A stretch of DNA of 64,000 nucleotides from Lachnobacterium bovis (GCF_900111325.1 NZ_FOGW01000010.1:36398-100397); one strand, 5' to 3'. Positions 25,733 through 35,168 are shown, numbered from the stretch's first letter. Made by a program: numbers and translations. Notes: generated by a model not told the origin, from the letters alone.

Positions 25733-26659
25733 ATGATTAACAAGTTAGTTGACAAAATTAAGCAAAAAAACGCACCAATAGTTGTAGGTTTAGATCCAAT
25801 GTTGGATTACGTACCTAATTTTATTAAAGAAGAAGCATTTAGCCGATTTGGTGAGACTTTAGAAGGTGCAGGGGAAGCTATTTGGCAGTATAACAAAGCG
25901 ATTATTGATGCAACGCATGATTTAATTCCGGCAGTTAAGCCTCAGATTGCTATGTATGAACAGTTTGGTATTGAGGGTATTAAGGCATTTAATAAAACAG
26001 TGGAGTATTGTCGCCAAAAAGATCTTGTAATCATTGGTGATATTAAAAGAGGTGATATTGGTTCAACTTCTAAAGCGTATGCTGTTGGCCATATTGGTAG
26101 AGTTAAAGTTGGGAATAATAGTTTTTGTCCATTCAAAGAAGATTTCGTTACTGTAAATCCTTATCTAGGTTCAGATGGTGTTAATCCATTTATTGACGTC
26201 TGTAAAGAAGAGAAAAAAGGCATATTCGTTCTTGTTAAAACATCTAATCCATCAAGTGGAGAATTCCAAGATAGACTAATTGACAACAGACCTCTTTATG
26301 AGATTGTTGGTGAAAAAGTAAATATGTGGGGAAGCGAGTGCATGGGTGACGAATATAGTTACGTAGGTGCAGTTGTAGGTGCAACTTATCCAAAAATGGG
26401 TGAGACATTAAGAAAAATTATGCCTAAAGCAATGATTTTAGTACCTGGATATGGTGCCCAAGGTGGTAAAGCAGAAGATTTAAAATGCTTCTTTAACGAA
26501 GATGGATTAGGAGCAATTATAAATTCTTCAAGAGGTATTATTTGTGCTTATAAAAATGATAAATATAAGGATCAAGGAATAACAGAAAAGAATTTTGCAG
26601 ATGCATCTAGAATGGCTGTTGTTGATATGATTGAGGATATTAATTCAGCAATTAAATAG
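25733..26659 (+). CDS. pyrF: Orotidine 5'-phosphate decarboxylase (type 2)
   Basis: A 308-residue enzyme making UMP from OMP. Motifs: VGLDPMLDYVP, VKPQIAMYEQFG, the catalytic block IIGDIKRGDIGSTSKAYA, VNPYLGSDGV and the phosphate loop LVPGYGAQGG. The length (about 300) is that of the type 2 group found in clostridia and actinobacteria. GAGAGGA precedes the ATG. It starts a three-gene unit with pyrK and pyrD (38-base gap, then one-base overlap). The 145-base leader carries a possible TTGACT promoter near 25610, but I see no PyrR-type attenuator. Confidence 0.94.
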   Translation: MINKLVDKIKQKNAPIVVGLDPMLDYVPNFIKEEAFSRFGETLEGAGEAIWQYNKAIIDATHDLIPAVKPQIAMYEQFGIEGIKAFNKTVEYCRQKDLVIIGDIKRGDIGSTSKAYAVGHIGRVKVGNNSFCPFKEDFVTVNPYLGSDGVNPFIDVCKEEKKGIFVLVKTSNPSSGEFQDRLIDNRPLYEIVGEKVNMWGSECMGDEYSYVGAVVGATYPKMGETLRKIMPKAMILVPGYGAQGGKAEDLKCFFNEDGLGAIINSSRGIICAYKNDKYKDQGITEKNFADASRMAVVDMIEDINSAIK

Positions 26660-26697
26660 TTATAAGCTATAAAAACAGTAAAGAACAAGGAGAAAAT

Positions 26698-27474
26698 ATG
26701 GCGATTTATAAAGAAGAAGCGATAGTGCTATCAAATGAAAAGCTAAGTGAAGGTGTTTACAGTATTGTTTTAAAAACAAAGGATATTGCAAAAGAAGCAA
26801 TAGCAGGACAATTTATTTCGGTTTATTGCAATGATTCTAGTAGAATTTTGCCTAGACCAATAAGTTTATGTGAAATTGATAAAAAAGAAAATACAATCAG
26901 GGTTGTTTTTAGAACAGTAGGAAAAGGAACAAATGAGTTCGCAAAGTATGAACCTAATACAAAAGTTACAGTTTTAGGTCCACTTGGCAATGGATATGAT
27001 TTATCTAAACAATATGATAATGTTCTTGTAATCGGTGGAGGAATCGGTATCCCACCAATGTTACAATTAGCAAAGAATATACAAGGGAAAAAACAAATTG
27101 TAGTTGGTTATAGAAGTAAAAATGATATGTTTCTTTATGAAGAACTTCAGAAAGAGGCTGAAGTATTTGTTGCAACAGATGATGGAAGTTATCAGACAAA
27201 TGGAACAGTCATTGATGCTATTAAAGAAAACAAATTAAAGGCAGATGCTGTAATGGCGTGTGGTCCTATGCCTATGTTAAAGGCTTTAAAAGAATATTGC
27301 CAAAAAAATGAAATGGATTGCTTTATTTCGTTAGAAGAGCGTATGGCATGTGGAATTGGAGCTTGTTTAGGATGTGTAACTAAAACTAAGAAAAAAGATC
27401 ATCATTCGAAAGTTCACAATGCAAGAATATGTACAGAAGGACCTGTTTTTGATGCAAGGGAGGTAGAAATCTAA
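26698..27474 (+). CDS. pyrK: Dihydroorotate dehydrogenase B electron-transfer subunit
   Basis: A 258-residue iron-sulfur flavoprotein that passes electrons from PyrD to NAD+. The FAD-binding domain shows RPISLCEI and a glycine-rich GGGIGIPPMLQLAK, and the NAD side has ACGPMPMLKA. The C-terminal 2Fe-2S ligands lie in CGIGACLGCVTKT with a fourth Cys in ARICTEGPVF. The length is normal. AAGGAGAAA precedes the ATG. Its stop overlaps the pyrD start by one base (TAATG), so the two subunits are made in step. Confidence 0.94.
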   Translation: MAIYKEEAIVLSNEKLSEGVYSIVLKTKDIAKEAIAGQFISVYCNDSSRILPRPISLCEIDKKENTIRVVFRTVGKGTNEFAKYEPNTKVTVLGPLGNGYDLSKQYDNVLVIGGGIGIPPMLQLAKNIQGKKQIVVGYRSKNDMFLYEELQKEAEVFVATDDGSYQTNGTVIDAIKENKLKADAVMACGPMPMLKALKEYCQKNEMDCFISLEERMACGIGACLGCVTKTKKKDHHSKVHNARICTEGPVFDAREVEI

Positions 27475-28382
27475 TGAATACTTGTGTTAATTTTTGTGGA
27501 ATTAATTTTAAAAATCCTGTAATTACTGCATCAGGAACATTTGGATCTGGTCAAGAATATTCACAATTTGTTGATTTAAATCGACTAGGTGGAGTTGTTA
27601 CTAAAGGTGTTGCAAATTTACCTTGGAAAGGTAATCCTACACCTAGAGTGGCAGAAGTTTATGGAGGAATGCTTAATGCAGTAGGACTTCAGAATCCAGG
27701 AATTGATACATTTTGTAAGAGAGATATTCCGTTTTTGCAAAATTACGATACAAATATAATTGTTAATGTATGTGGACATACAACAGAAGAATATTTAGAA
27801 GTGGTTGAAAGATTAGCCAGTGAAAATGTTGATATGTTAGAAATTAATATTTCGTGTCCAAATGTAAAAGAGGGTGGAATAGCTTTTGGTCAAGATCCTA
27901 AAGCTGTATTTGATATAACACAACAAATAAAAAAAATCGCAAAACAGCCAATTATAATGAAACTTTCACCAAATGTAACGGACATAAAAGAGATGGCAAA
28001 AGCTGCAGAGGCAGGAGGAGCAGATGCAGTTTCATTGATTAATACTATTACAGGTATGAAAATCGATATAAATAGAAGAAGTTTCGTATTGGCAAATAAA
28101 ACAGGTGGAATGAGTGGTCCAGCAATTCATCCGGTTGCTGTTCGAATGGTTTATGAGACAGCATCTGCTGTAAATATTCCAATTATTGGAATGGGCGGTA
28201 TTGTAAATTATGAAGATGCAATAGAAATGATTTTGGCAGGAGCCTCATTGGTATCTGTCGGTACAGCAAACTTTATGGATCCGCAGTCAACTATAAAAAT
28301 TGTAGAGGGTATAGAAGATTACATGAGAAGATATAATGTATCTGATATCAAAGAATTAGTTGGTGCAGTTCACGAGAGATAA
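27474..28382 (+). CDS. pyrD: Dihydroorotate dehydrogenase B catalytic subunit
   Basis: A 302-residue FMN enzyme that oxidises dihydroorotate to orotate with PyrK. Motifs: NPVITASGTFGSG, GVVTKGVANLPWKGNPTPR, the catalytic-Cys segment EINISCPNVKEGG, and the FMN-phosphate loops IIGMGGIVNYEDA and VGTANF. The length matches the class 1B subunit. It is translationally coupled to pyrK and ends before a strong terminator. No pyrE or pyrB is in the window. Confidence 0.95.
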   Translation: MNTCVNFCGINFKNPVITASGTFGSGQEYSQFVDLNRLGGVVTKGVANLPWKGNPTPRVAEVYGGMLNAVGLQNPGIDTFCKRDIPFLQNYDTNIIVNVCGHTTEEYLEVVERLASENVDMLEINISCPNVKEGGIAFGQDPKAVFDITQQIKKIAKQPIIMKLSPNVTDIKEMAKAAEAGGADAVSLINTITGMKIDINRRSFVLANKTGGMSGPAIHPVAVRMVYETASAVNIPIIGMGGIVNYEDAIEMILAGASLVSVGTANFMDPQSTIKIVEGIEDYMRRYNVSDIKELVGAVHER

Positions 28383-28414
28383 ATTAAATATTAAGTCTAT
28401 ACTATAATAGTTAA

Positions 28415-28484
28415 AGCTCTAATTTGACTTAAAGTGTAATTGTGGAAATACTTTTACTCTAAAGGTTAAATTAGAGTTTTTTTG
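28415..28484 (+). terminator. Intrinsic terminator of pyrF-pyrK-pyrD
   Basis: A 16-bp stem (28415-28430 with 28463-28478, three G-U pairs), with a smaller inner pairing in the loop, is followed by seven T. Confidence 0.82.
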
Positions 28485-28606
28485 TTTTTTATAGGAAATA
28501 TACAAGAGGAAAATAATAGAAAAATAACATAAAGAAAATTTAAGGTTAAGTCTATCTAACAATGTGTTAAACTAAAGGTATAAAATCGGAAAGGTGAGAT
28601 GAAATA

Positions 28607-29845
28607 ATGAAGAAAAGTATTGGGAGCTTTACGAAAAAACAGATAATAGCGCTTGTTTTATTGGCGCTTGTGTTTTTGGTCATTGCTATTATTTGTACGA
28701 TATTATTAAGACATTCTTCGGGGAAAAAAGATAAAGTTTATGTACAAAGAGTATCTGATATACTTAGTGAGCAATCAACTGGTTCGAACAAGTACATGGG
28801 AATTATTGAATCTGAAGGAAATAAGGAAATTGAAAAAGATGCAGATAGAAAGATTCAAGAAGTTTTTGTGCATGAAGGTGATGAGGTCTTAGTTGGAACT
28901 AAATTGTTTGCTTATGATGTTGAAGAAGCAAAAAATGCAATTGAAGCAGCAAAAATTGAAATAGAAAGTAGTAATAATTCGATTGCAGATTACAATGATA
29001 ATATTAATAAATTAGAAGAAGAATTAAAAACAGCAGATGAAGAACGTCAAAAATTTATTGATTCCGAGATTAAAGAAACAAAAATTAATATAAGAGATGC
29101 ACAGTTAAATATTAATTTAAAAAAATCAGAAATAGAAAAAAATCAAAAAATAGTAGACAATGGAACTGTAGTGAGTACGGTCACTGGAGTTGTCAAAACA
29201 ATAAATAAAGATGATAAAAATTCTCAAGGAAATACAGAACCATTTATTGTTATTTATCAGAACGATAAATATAAAGTTAAAGGTTTAGTGGAAGAAGAAA
29301 CTGCGAGAAATTTAAAAAAAGATCAAGAAGTGGTGATTCGTTCTCGCATAAATGAAGATGATGTTTGTAAAGGAAAAATAACAGAAGTGTCATTGGATAA
29401 AAAAGTAGATAGTCCCGCTTCAGACATGGGGCAAGAGGGTCAACAAAATGAAAGTTCATCTAAATATCCATTTTATGTTGAGCTTGAAGGCGAAAATAAT
29501 TTTTTATTAGGAGAACATGTATATATAGATACTGATTTGAGCTCCTTAAATAAAAAGAAAGGCTTATGGCTTGATTCTAGTTATGTAGTAAATGATGATA
29601 AACCTTATGTTTGGGTTGAAAGTAAAAATAAAACTTTAGAAAAAAGAAATATTAAAATAAGTAAACTTGATGAAGCATCAAATAAGTATAAAGTTTTATC
29701 AGGTTTAAAAAAGAGCGATTATATAGCGAGTGATATACCTGGAGCATACGAAGGAATATCTACAGTTCGAGATCAATCAAAGGTTGATTATAAATCGCCT
29801 TTGTATAGGAAAAATTCAAATAGAGCAAATCCAATAGGTACATAA
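28607..29845 (+). CDS. HlyD/MacA-like adaptor subunit of an ABC efflux pump (first)
   Basis: A 412-residue membrane-fusion-type protein. An N-terminal anchor (about residues 14-36) is followed by a split barrel-sandwich (lipoyl) domain, a coiled-coil hairpin (about 105-190) rich in Glu/Lys, and beta-barrel domains. VVSTVTGVVKTINKDD marks the second half of the lipoyl domain. In Gram-positives such YknX/MacA-like proteins partner a MacB-type permease and ATPase to export peptides or toxic compounds. It leads a four-gene unit and is followed 13 bases later by the ATPase. Confidence 0.82.
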   Translation: MKKSIGSFTKKQIIALVLLALVFLVIAIICTILLRHSSGKKDKVYVQRVSDILSEQSTGSNKYMGIIESEGNKEIEKDADRKIQEVFVHEGDEVLVGTKLFAYDVEEAKNAIEAAKIEIESSNNSIADYNDNINKLEEELKTADEERQKFIDSEIKETKINIRDAQLNINLKKSEIEKNQKIVDNGTVVSTVTGVVKTINKDDKNSQGNTEPFIVIYQNDKYKVKGLVEEETARNLKKDQEVVIRSRINEDDVCKGKITEVSLDKKVDSPASDMGQEGQQNESSSKYPFYVELEGENNFLLGEHVYIDTDLSSLNKKKGLWLDSSYVVNDDKPYVWVESKNKTLEKRNIKISKLDEASNKYKVLSGLKKSDYIASDIPGAYEGISTVRDQSKVDYKSPLYRKNSNRANPIGT

Positions 29846-29858
29846 AAAGGAGAATAAG

Positions 29859-30557
29859 ATGTTAGTTGAATTAAAAAGTATTTATAAAGATTACTATGGA
29901 GATAAACAGCTTGTTGTACCTGTTTTAAAAGATATAAATATTGAAGTTGCAGAAGGTGAATATATAGCAATAATGGGGCCTTCAGGTTCAGGAAAGTCTA
30001 CGCTTATGAATATAATTGGCTGTTTAGATCATCCTACAAAGGGTGAGTATAAATTAGATGATGAAAATGTTTTGGAATTAAAAGATAAAGATTTATCGCA
30101 AATTCGATTAAATAGTATAGGATTTGTTTTTCAACAATTTCAGTTGTTGCCAAGACAAACTGCATTATATAATGTTTCTTTACCTTTAATATATGCAAAA
30201 GTTAGTAAAAAAGAAAGAAATAAAAGAGCTTTTGAGGCGTTAAAAAAGGTAGGAATAGAGGATAGAAGCTCTTTTAAACCAACCCAATTATCAGGAGGTC
30301 AAAAACAAAGAGTTGCTATAGCTAGAGCAATGGTAAATAATCCTAAATTGATACTAGCAGACGAGCCAACTGGGGCATTAGATTCAAAATCAGGCAAGCA
30401 GGTAATGGAACTTTTTGAAAAGTTAAACAAAGAAGGTGTGACAATTATTATGATTACACATGACGAAAATGTTGCAAAATATGCTAACCGAATTTTGTAT
30501 ATAATTGATGGAAGGCTATACGATTCAAAGGAGGAGGCGATTGCTCATGCACAATAA
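29859..30557 (+). CDS. MacB/LolD-type ABC transporter ATPase
   Basis: A 232-residue ATPase with every motif intact: Walker A GPSGSGKST (about residues 41-49), Q-loop FVFQQFQLLPRQTA, signature LSGGQKQRVAIARA, Walker B LILADEPTGALDSKSG and H-loop MITHDENVA. It is closest to the LolD/MacB/YknY group that works with FtsX-type permeases. AAAAGGAG precedes the ATG. Its end overlaps the start of the second adaptor gene by 11 bases, giving tight coupling within the efflux operon. Confidence 0.93.
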   Translation: MLVELKSIYKDYYGDKQLVVPVLKDINIEVAEGEYIAIMGPSGSGKSTLMNIIGCLDHPTKGEYKLDDENVLELKDKDLSQIRLNSIGFVFQQFQLLPRQTALYNVSLPLIYAKVSKKERNKRAFEALKKVGIEDRSSFKPTQLSGGQKQRVAIARAMVNNPKLILADEPTGALDSKSGKQVMELFEKLNKEGVTIIMITHDENVAKYANRILYIIDGRLYDSKEEAIAHAQ

Positions 30558-31911
30558 AGTAAAGACAGGAATAATCGCTTTGATATCTATAATAGGTATT
30601 GTTGGTGTAATATTAGGAATAATATATGGAGTATCTTTTTACCAAAAAAGTAAAATGCATGCTGATGTCAGAGAAGTATCTAATCTTAACATGGGCTATA
30701 ATAATGGCGAGCTAACAAGTGAGGGATATGTTACATCTGATAAATCACAAAGTGTCATGTTAAGTAAGGAACAGGTAATAAAAGAAGTGTACGTTCAAAA
30801 GGGACAGCAAGTAAAAGCAGGAGATAAACTAATAGCGTTTGATGTTGAGAGTGTTGCTATTGCTATAGAAAAAGAAAAAGTAGCTCAGTCACTTTTAGAT
30901 GTAAAAATTCAAAAGGCAAAGGGTGAAATAGAAAGTTTAAAGCGAAATAAAGTAGAAGCTTTTCCAAGCAATAAAGTAGATACTCAAAAATATAATAAAG
31001 TAGAAGTTTCAAAAGCATCAAACGATATGGAAAGTAATGACTCTGATGATGAAGAAAATGAAAGTAATATAGAAAAAGATATTGCTCATGACAAAAATAC
31101 ACAAGATAAATCAGATAATTTGTATGATGAAAAATCGAGTGAGGATGATTCATTAGATAAAAATACACAAGATAATGATATACCATACAACTCAGATAAA
31201 GAAATAGATGAAGCAATTAAAGAGCAGGAAAAAACTATAAAAGGTTACGAAATCGATATGAAAAAATCACAATTACACTTGAAACAACTCGAAAAAGAGA
31301 TTCAAGATGGTGTTGTTTATGCAAAATTTGATGGAGTTGTAAAAAAAGTTGGCAATAAAGAAAAACCTTTATCAGATGGAAGTGTTTTTTTGATTATTAC
31401 AGCAAATGAAGGAATTCATGTAGAGGGATATTTAAGTGAACTTCAAATCAAAAATATAAAAATAGGACAAAAAGTAGTTGTTTCGTCGTATGATAAGCCA
31501 GAAGAAGAATACAAAGCTAAAATTGATAATATAGATAAAAATCCAGCTTCAGAAAAAGAAGAAATATATCTTGAAGGAAATCCTAACGTTTCAAAGTATA
31601 AATTTAGAGCTTTCATTAAAGAATCTAAAGAGTTAAAAGAAGGAGATCCATTGAATTTAGCAATAAAAGTAGAAGGCAATAACAAAGAAAATAGAATAGT
31701 TATTGAGCAAAGCTATGTAAGAACAGATGAAGAAACACCTTATGTTTTTGTTTCAGTTGACGGTCGATTGCAAAAACGATATGTACAAACCGGAAAGATA
31801 ATTGAAGGATCTAATATTGAAATTAAATCTGGATTAAAAATGAGTGATAAGATCGCTTTTCCATATGGAAAAACAATTAGAGAAGGTGTAAAAACAAGAA
31901 TTGCTAACTAG
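30547..31911 (+). CDS. HlyD/MacA-like adaptor subunit (second) with an Asp/Asn-rich insert
   Basis: A 454-residue membrane-fusion-type protein. It has an N-terminal anchor (about residues 8-30), a lipoyl half-motif, then a hairpin region in which roughly residues 155-225 are very acidic and polar and contain DKNTQD twice. A coiled return arm, the second lipoyl half (DGVVYAKFDGVVKKVGNKE) and beta-barrel domains follow. The start at 30547 is chosen because AAAGGAGGAGG lies eight bases upstream, inside the ATPase gene. It differs in sequence from the first adaptor, so the pump has two distinct adaptor-type proteins. Confidence 0.8.
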   Translation: MHNKVKTGIIALISIIGIVGVILGIIYGVSFYQKSKMHADVREVSNLNMGYNNGELTSEGYVTSDKSQSVMLSKEQVIKEVYVQKGQQVKAGDKLIAFDVESVAIAIEKEKVAQSLLDVKIQKAKGEIESLKRNKVEAFPSNKVDTQKYNKVEVSKASNDMESNDSDDEENESNIEKDIAHDKNTQDKSDNLYDEKSSEDDSLDKNTQDNDIPYNSDKEIDEAIKEQEKTIKGYEIDMKKSQLHLKQLEKEIQDGVVYAKFDGVVKKVGNKEKPLSDGSVFLIITANEGIHVEGYLSELQIKNIKIGQKVVVSSYDKPEEEYKAKIDNIDKNPASEKEEIYLEGNPNVSKYKFRAFIKESKELKEGDPLNLAIKVEGNNKENRIVIEQSYVRTDEETPYVFVSVDGRLQKRYVQTGKIIEGSNIEIKSGLKMSDKIAFPYGKTIREGVKTRIAN

Positions 31912-31953
31912 TAGTAATTAACAGGAAAAAAATTAGAAAAAGGAGGGAGAAAT

Positions 31954-33207
31954 TTGCTAGAAAATATTAGACTATCTTTTTCGGGGATTTTGTCACATAA
32001 AATGCGATCATTTTTAACAATGTTAGGAATAATAATTGGTATTGCAGCAATTATTGTCATTGTATCTACTATAGAAGGTGCAAATAAGCAGATAGAAAAA
32101 AATCTAATTGGTTCAGGTAATAACAATGTTTCTGTTGAAATTTCAAAGGGAGATGATTCGGTTGATTTTGCATTTGAGGCAATACCTGAAGGTCTTAATG
32201 ATTTAGAAGAAAATCAGATAAGTGAACTTAGAAATATAAAACATGTAAAAAAAGTAGCAACTTATAAAAAAAGAAATGAATATGAGGGTGTATTTTATAA
32301 AGATAATCCATTAGGGAACGGTAATGTATTAGGAGTTTCAAAAAATTATTTAGAAACTTGCGATTTAATAATAAAAAAAGGAAGAATTTTTTCAAAAAAT
32401 GATTTTAACAAATATCGTAAAGTTGTTATATTAGATACAACAGCAGAGAAAGTTCTTTTTCAAGGTGAAAGTTCAATAGGAAAGACTATTGAAATAAAAA
32501 AAGAACCCTACACTGTAATTGGAATTGTGAAAGATAAAAAGGAATTTAAACCAGTAATTAATAGTGTAGACGATTATTATACATATTATGCTAATAAAGT
32601 TTCTAGGATTTTTATACCTAATACAACTTGGCAAATTCCGTATCAGTATGATGAACCAAGTAATGTTGTTTTAAAAGTTGATAAAACATCAAATTTAACA
32701 TCGGTTGGTAAGCTTGCTGCTAAAAAATTAAATAATAATATAACAGCAAACGATACTTCGATTAAATATAAAGCACAAAATTTACTTGAGCAAGCAAAAA
32801 AAATACAAGAATTAGAAGAATCAACAAATATGATGTTAATATGGATAGCAGGTATTTCGCTATTAGTTGGTGGAATTGGTGTTATGAATATCATGCTTGT
32901 TTCAGTAACAGAAAGAACTAGTGAGATTGGCCTAAAAAAAGCAATTGGAGCGAAGAAAATTACAATATTAGGACAATTTTTGACAGAGTCAGTCGTTTTA
33001 ACAAGTATAGGTGGAATTATGGGTGTTCTTGCTGGAATTGGATTAGCAGAAGTAGTATCTAAAATTAATAAGCTACCAATACAAATAGACGTTATTTCTG
33101 CCATTGTTGCGGTTGCGTTTTCTATGGTAATTGGAATTATTTTTGGAATTATTCCATCATATAAAGCAGCAAAATTAGAACCAATTGAGGCTTTGAGAAG
33201 AGAATAG
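31954..33207 (+). CDS. MacB/FtsX-type ABC transporter permease
   Basis: A 417-residue membrane protein. The N-terminal segment NIRLSFSGILSHKMRSFLTM leads into the first membrane helix (LGIIIGIAAIIVIVST). A large extracytoplasmic MacB-PCD-like domain fills about residues 45-285. Three C-terminal helices follow, with GGIGVMNIMLVSVTERTSEI and the terminal PSYKAAKLEPIEALRRE, both diagnostic of MacB/YknZ permeases. Translation starts at TTG, supported by AAAAAGGAGGGAG just upstream. It completes the pump with the ATPase and the two adaptors; the substrate is unknown. Confidence 0.92.
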   Translation: MLENIRLSFSGILSHKMRSFLTMLGIIIGIAAIIVIVSTIEGANKQIEKNLIGSGNNNVSVEISKGDDSVDFAFEAIPEGLNDLEENQISELRNIKHVKKVATYKKRNEYEGVFYKDNPLGNGNVLGVSKNYLETCDLIIKKGRIFSKNDFNKYRKVVILDTTAEKVLFQGESSIGKTIEIKKEPYTVIGIVKDKKEFKPVINSVDDYYTYYANKVSRIFIPNTTWQIPYQYDEPSNVVLKVDKTSNLTSVGKLAAKKLNNNITANDTSIKYKAQNLLEQAKKIQELEESTNMMLIWIAGISLLVGGIGVMNIMLVSVTERTSEIGLKKAIGAKKITILGQFLTESVVLTSIGGIMGVLAGIGLAEVVSKINKLPIQIDVISAIVAVAFSMVIGIIFGIIPSYKAAKLEPIEALRRE

Positions 33208-33375
33208 GATAAAATGCCTAAAATAAAGCGTGCTGCATCTCTTGATTTTTGTTGAAAATTACAAAATAATCATTAAAAATTGTATTTATATTAGTACATT
33301 ACTAGAAAAATATATTGATTTGTTGTAAAATATAGTTGATATGGTTGAATTTTTAACAAACATAAGGGAGAAGAT

Positions 33376-34830
33376 ATGTACGCAGACGAAAATGTAATTA
33401 AAATTAAACATGCGGTTTTGTATGAGGTTGCAAAACATGCATTTAAAGGTGATTTAGAGGAACGTAGAGACAGCATACCGTTTGATTTGATACCTGGACC
33501 TCAGGCACAATTTCGATGCTGTATTTACAAGGAAAGGGAAATTATCAGACAACGTGTGAGATTGGCTGAAGGAAAGTCAGCTGGAACAGATGATAATCCT
33601 AATTTGATTCAGGTTATTCATGCAGCTTGTGAAGACTGTCCTATTTCAAGTTACACAGTAACTGATAACTGTCAAAATTGTTTAGGAAAGGCTTGTATTA
33701 ATGCTTGTAAATTTGGTGCAATTGAACCAGGAGCTACAAGATCGCACATTGATTCCACAAAATGTAAAGAGTGTGGTATGTGTGCTAAAGCATGTCCTTA
33801 TAATGCGATTGCGCATGTTAAGAGACCATGTAAATTTAGTTGCCCAGTGGATGCAATTACATACGATGAGTATGGAATCTCAGTAATTGATGATAAAAAA
33901 TGTATCAGATGTGGTAAATGTATCCATAGCTGTCCATTCGGTGCAATTGGTTCTAAAACATCTATTGTACAAGTTATAGAAGCTATTAAAGCAGAAGGCA
34001 AAAAAGTTTATGCAATGGCCGCACCAGCAACTGAAGGTCAATTTGGGGAAAAAATTACAATGAATAGCTGGAAAAAAGCTATGAAGGAAGTTGGATTTGA
34101 CGATTTCGTTGAAGTTGGATTAGGTGGCGATATGACAGCTGCTTATGAAGCAGAAGAGTGGGCAGAAGCATATAAAGATGGTAAAAAGAAAGTAACTTCA
34201 TGCTGTCCAGCATTTGTTAATATGGTTCGTAAACATTATCCTGAAATTGCTGATGCCATTTCAACTACCGTATCACCTATGGCGGCAATATCAAGATTAT
34301 TAAAGGCAAAAGAACCAGATTGTGTAACAGTATTTATTGGACCATGTATTGCAAAAAAATCAGAAGCAGCAGAACAAGGAATTGAGAACAATGCTGATTA
34401 TGTTTTAACATATTCGGAAATACGTGCAATTATGAAAGCAAAAGGTGTAGCATTAGAGCCAGATGAAGAATGTAAATATCAAGAGTCATCAATTTATGGC
34501 AAACGTTTTGCTAATTCAGGCGGTGTTACAGAAGCAGTGCTACAGAGCTTGCGCGAGAGTGATGATGAAATTGCAGCAACAGTTTGCAAGGCAAACGGTG
34601 CAGCAGAATGTAAGAAAGCATTATTGCTCATGAAAGTCGGAAAATTACCAGAAGATTTCATTGAAGGTATGGTATGTGAAGGTGGTTGCGTAGGTGGACC
34701 AAGCTCATTTGCAGATCAAATTAAGACAAGAAAACAAAGAGAAAACTTATTAGCTAAGGCTGATGATAGAAATATTCATGAAAATTTAAAGAATTACGAT
34801 ATGGATTCATTCTCAATGCACAGAGAGTAG
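33376..34830 (+). CDS. [FeFe] hydrogenase, group-B type
   Basis: A 484-residue monomeric iron-only hydrogenase. The N-terminal half carries ferredoxin-like clusters (CQNCLGKACINAC, CKECGMCAKACPYNAI, CPVDAI, CIRCGKCIHSCPFGAI). The H-cluster ligands follow: TSCCPAF (about 274-280), GPCIAKKSE (about 321-329) and EGMVCEGGCVGG (about 430-441). TSCCPAF and GPC, rather than the TSCCPAW and MPC of the well-studied group A, point to group B, whose members are often assigned ferredoxin-coupled roles or remain uncharacterised. No other hydrogenase subunit or maturase gene is nearby. AAGGGAGAAG precedes the ATG. Confidence 0.9.
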   Translation: MYADENVIKIKHAVLYEVAKHAFKGDLEERRDSIPFDLIPGPQAQFRCCIYKEREIIRQRVRLAEGKSAGTDDNPNLIQVIHAACEDCPISSYTVTDNCQNCLGKACINACKFGAIEPGATRSHIDSTKCKECGMCAKACPYNAIAHVKRPCKFSCPVDAITYDEYGISVIDDKKCIRCGKCIHSCPFGAIGSKTSIVQVIEAIKAEGKKVYAMAAPATEGQFGEKITMNSWKKAMKEVGFDDFVEVGLGGDMTAAYEAEEWAEAYKDGKKKVTSCCPAFVNMVRKHYPEIADAISTTVSPMAAISRLLKAKEPDCVTVFIGPCIAKKSEAAEQGIENNADYVLTYSEIRAIMKAKGVALEPDEECKYQESSIYGKRFANSGGVTEAVLQSLRESDDEIAATVCKANGAAECKKALLLMKVGKLPEDFIEGMVCEGGCVGGPSSFADQIKTRKQRENLLAKADDRNIHENLKNYDMDSFSMHRE

Positions 34831-34971
34831 AGTGTAGAGGATGTAAAAGTTAAAAGAAAATATAATAAAAAGAGAGTATAGGTGATTTTTACAGTGTATG
34901 TAAAGATTCACTTGTATATAATAATTTTCTATTTTTTATAAGAAGAGATTCTTTAAAAAAGTTTTAGGTTC

Positions 34972-35018
34972 ATAAAAGTTGGAATGGTAAAGAATATCGT
35001 TCCAACTTTTATTTTTTT
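34972..35018 (+). terminator. Intrinsic terminator of the hydrogenase gene
   Basis: A 13-bp perfect stem (ATAAAAGTTGGAA at 34972-34984 with 35000-35012) is followed by six T. Between the hydrogenase stop and this hairpin (34831-34971) no gene was seen. Confidence 0.87.
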
Positions 35019-35038
35019 ATATCTAAGGCTTACATTAT

Positions 35039-35140
35039 CTTTAAGATGTGCATTAAATATTTAAAAATAAAAAAGACGCAATCTCTGAGTATAAAGACGA
35101 CGACTTTAAGATGTGTATTAAATATTTAAAAATAAAAAAG
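35039..35140. repeat. Two direct copies of a 37-bp repeat
   Basis: CTTTAAGATGTG(C/T)ATTAAA... occurs at 35039-35075 and 35104-35140 with a single mismatch and a 28-base spacer. It sits between the hydrogenase terminator and the cold-shock gene's terminator. The rest of the gap to 35350 is AT-rich and empty of recognisable genes. Confidence 0.85.
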
Positions 35141-35168
35141 TAAAAGACCCTGCAAAATTGCAAGGTCT
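35130..35168 (-). terminator. Intrinsic terminator for the cold-shock gene
   Basis: A 10-bp stem (AGACCCTGCA at 35145-35154 with TGCAAGGTCT at 35159-35168) is followed on the minus strand by a T-rich tract. It lies about 180 bases downstream of the cold-shock gene, so the mRNA has a long 3' tail. Confidence 0.72.
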
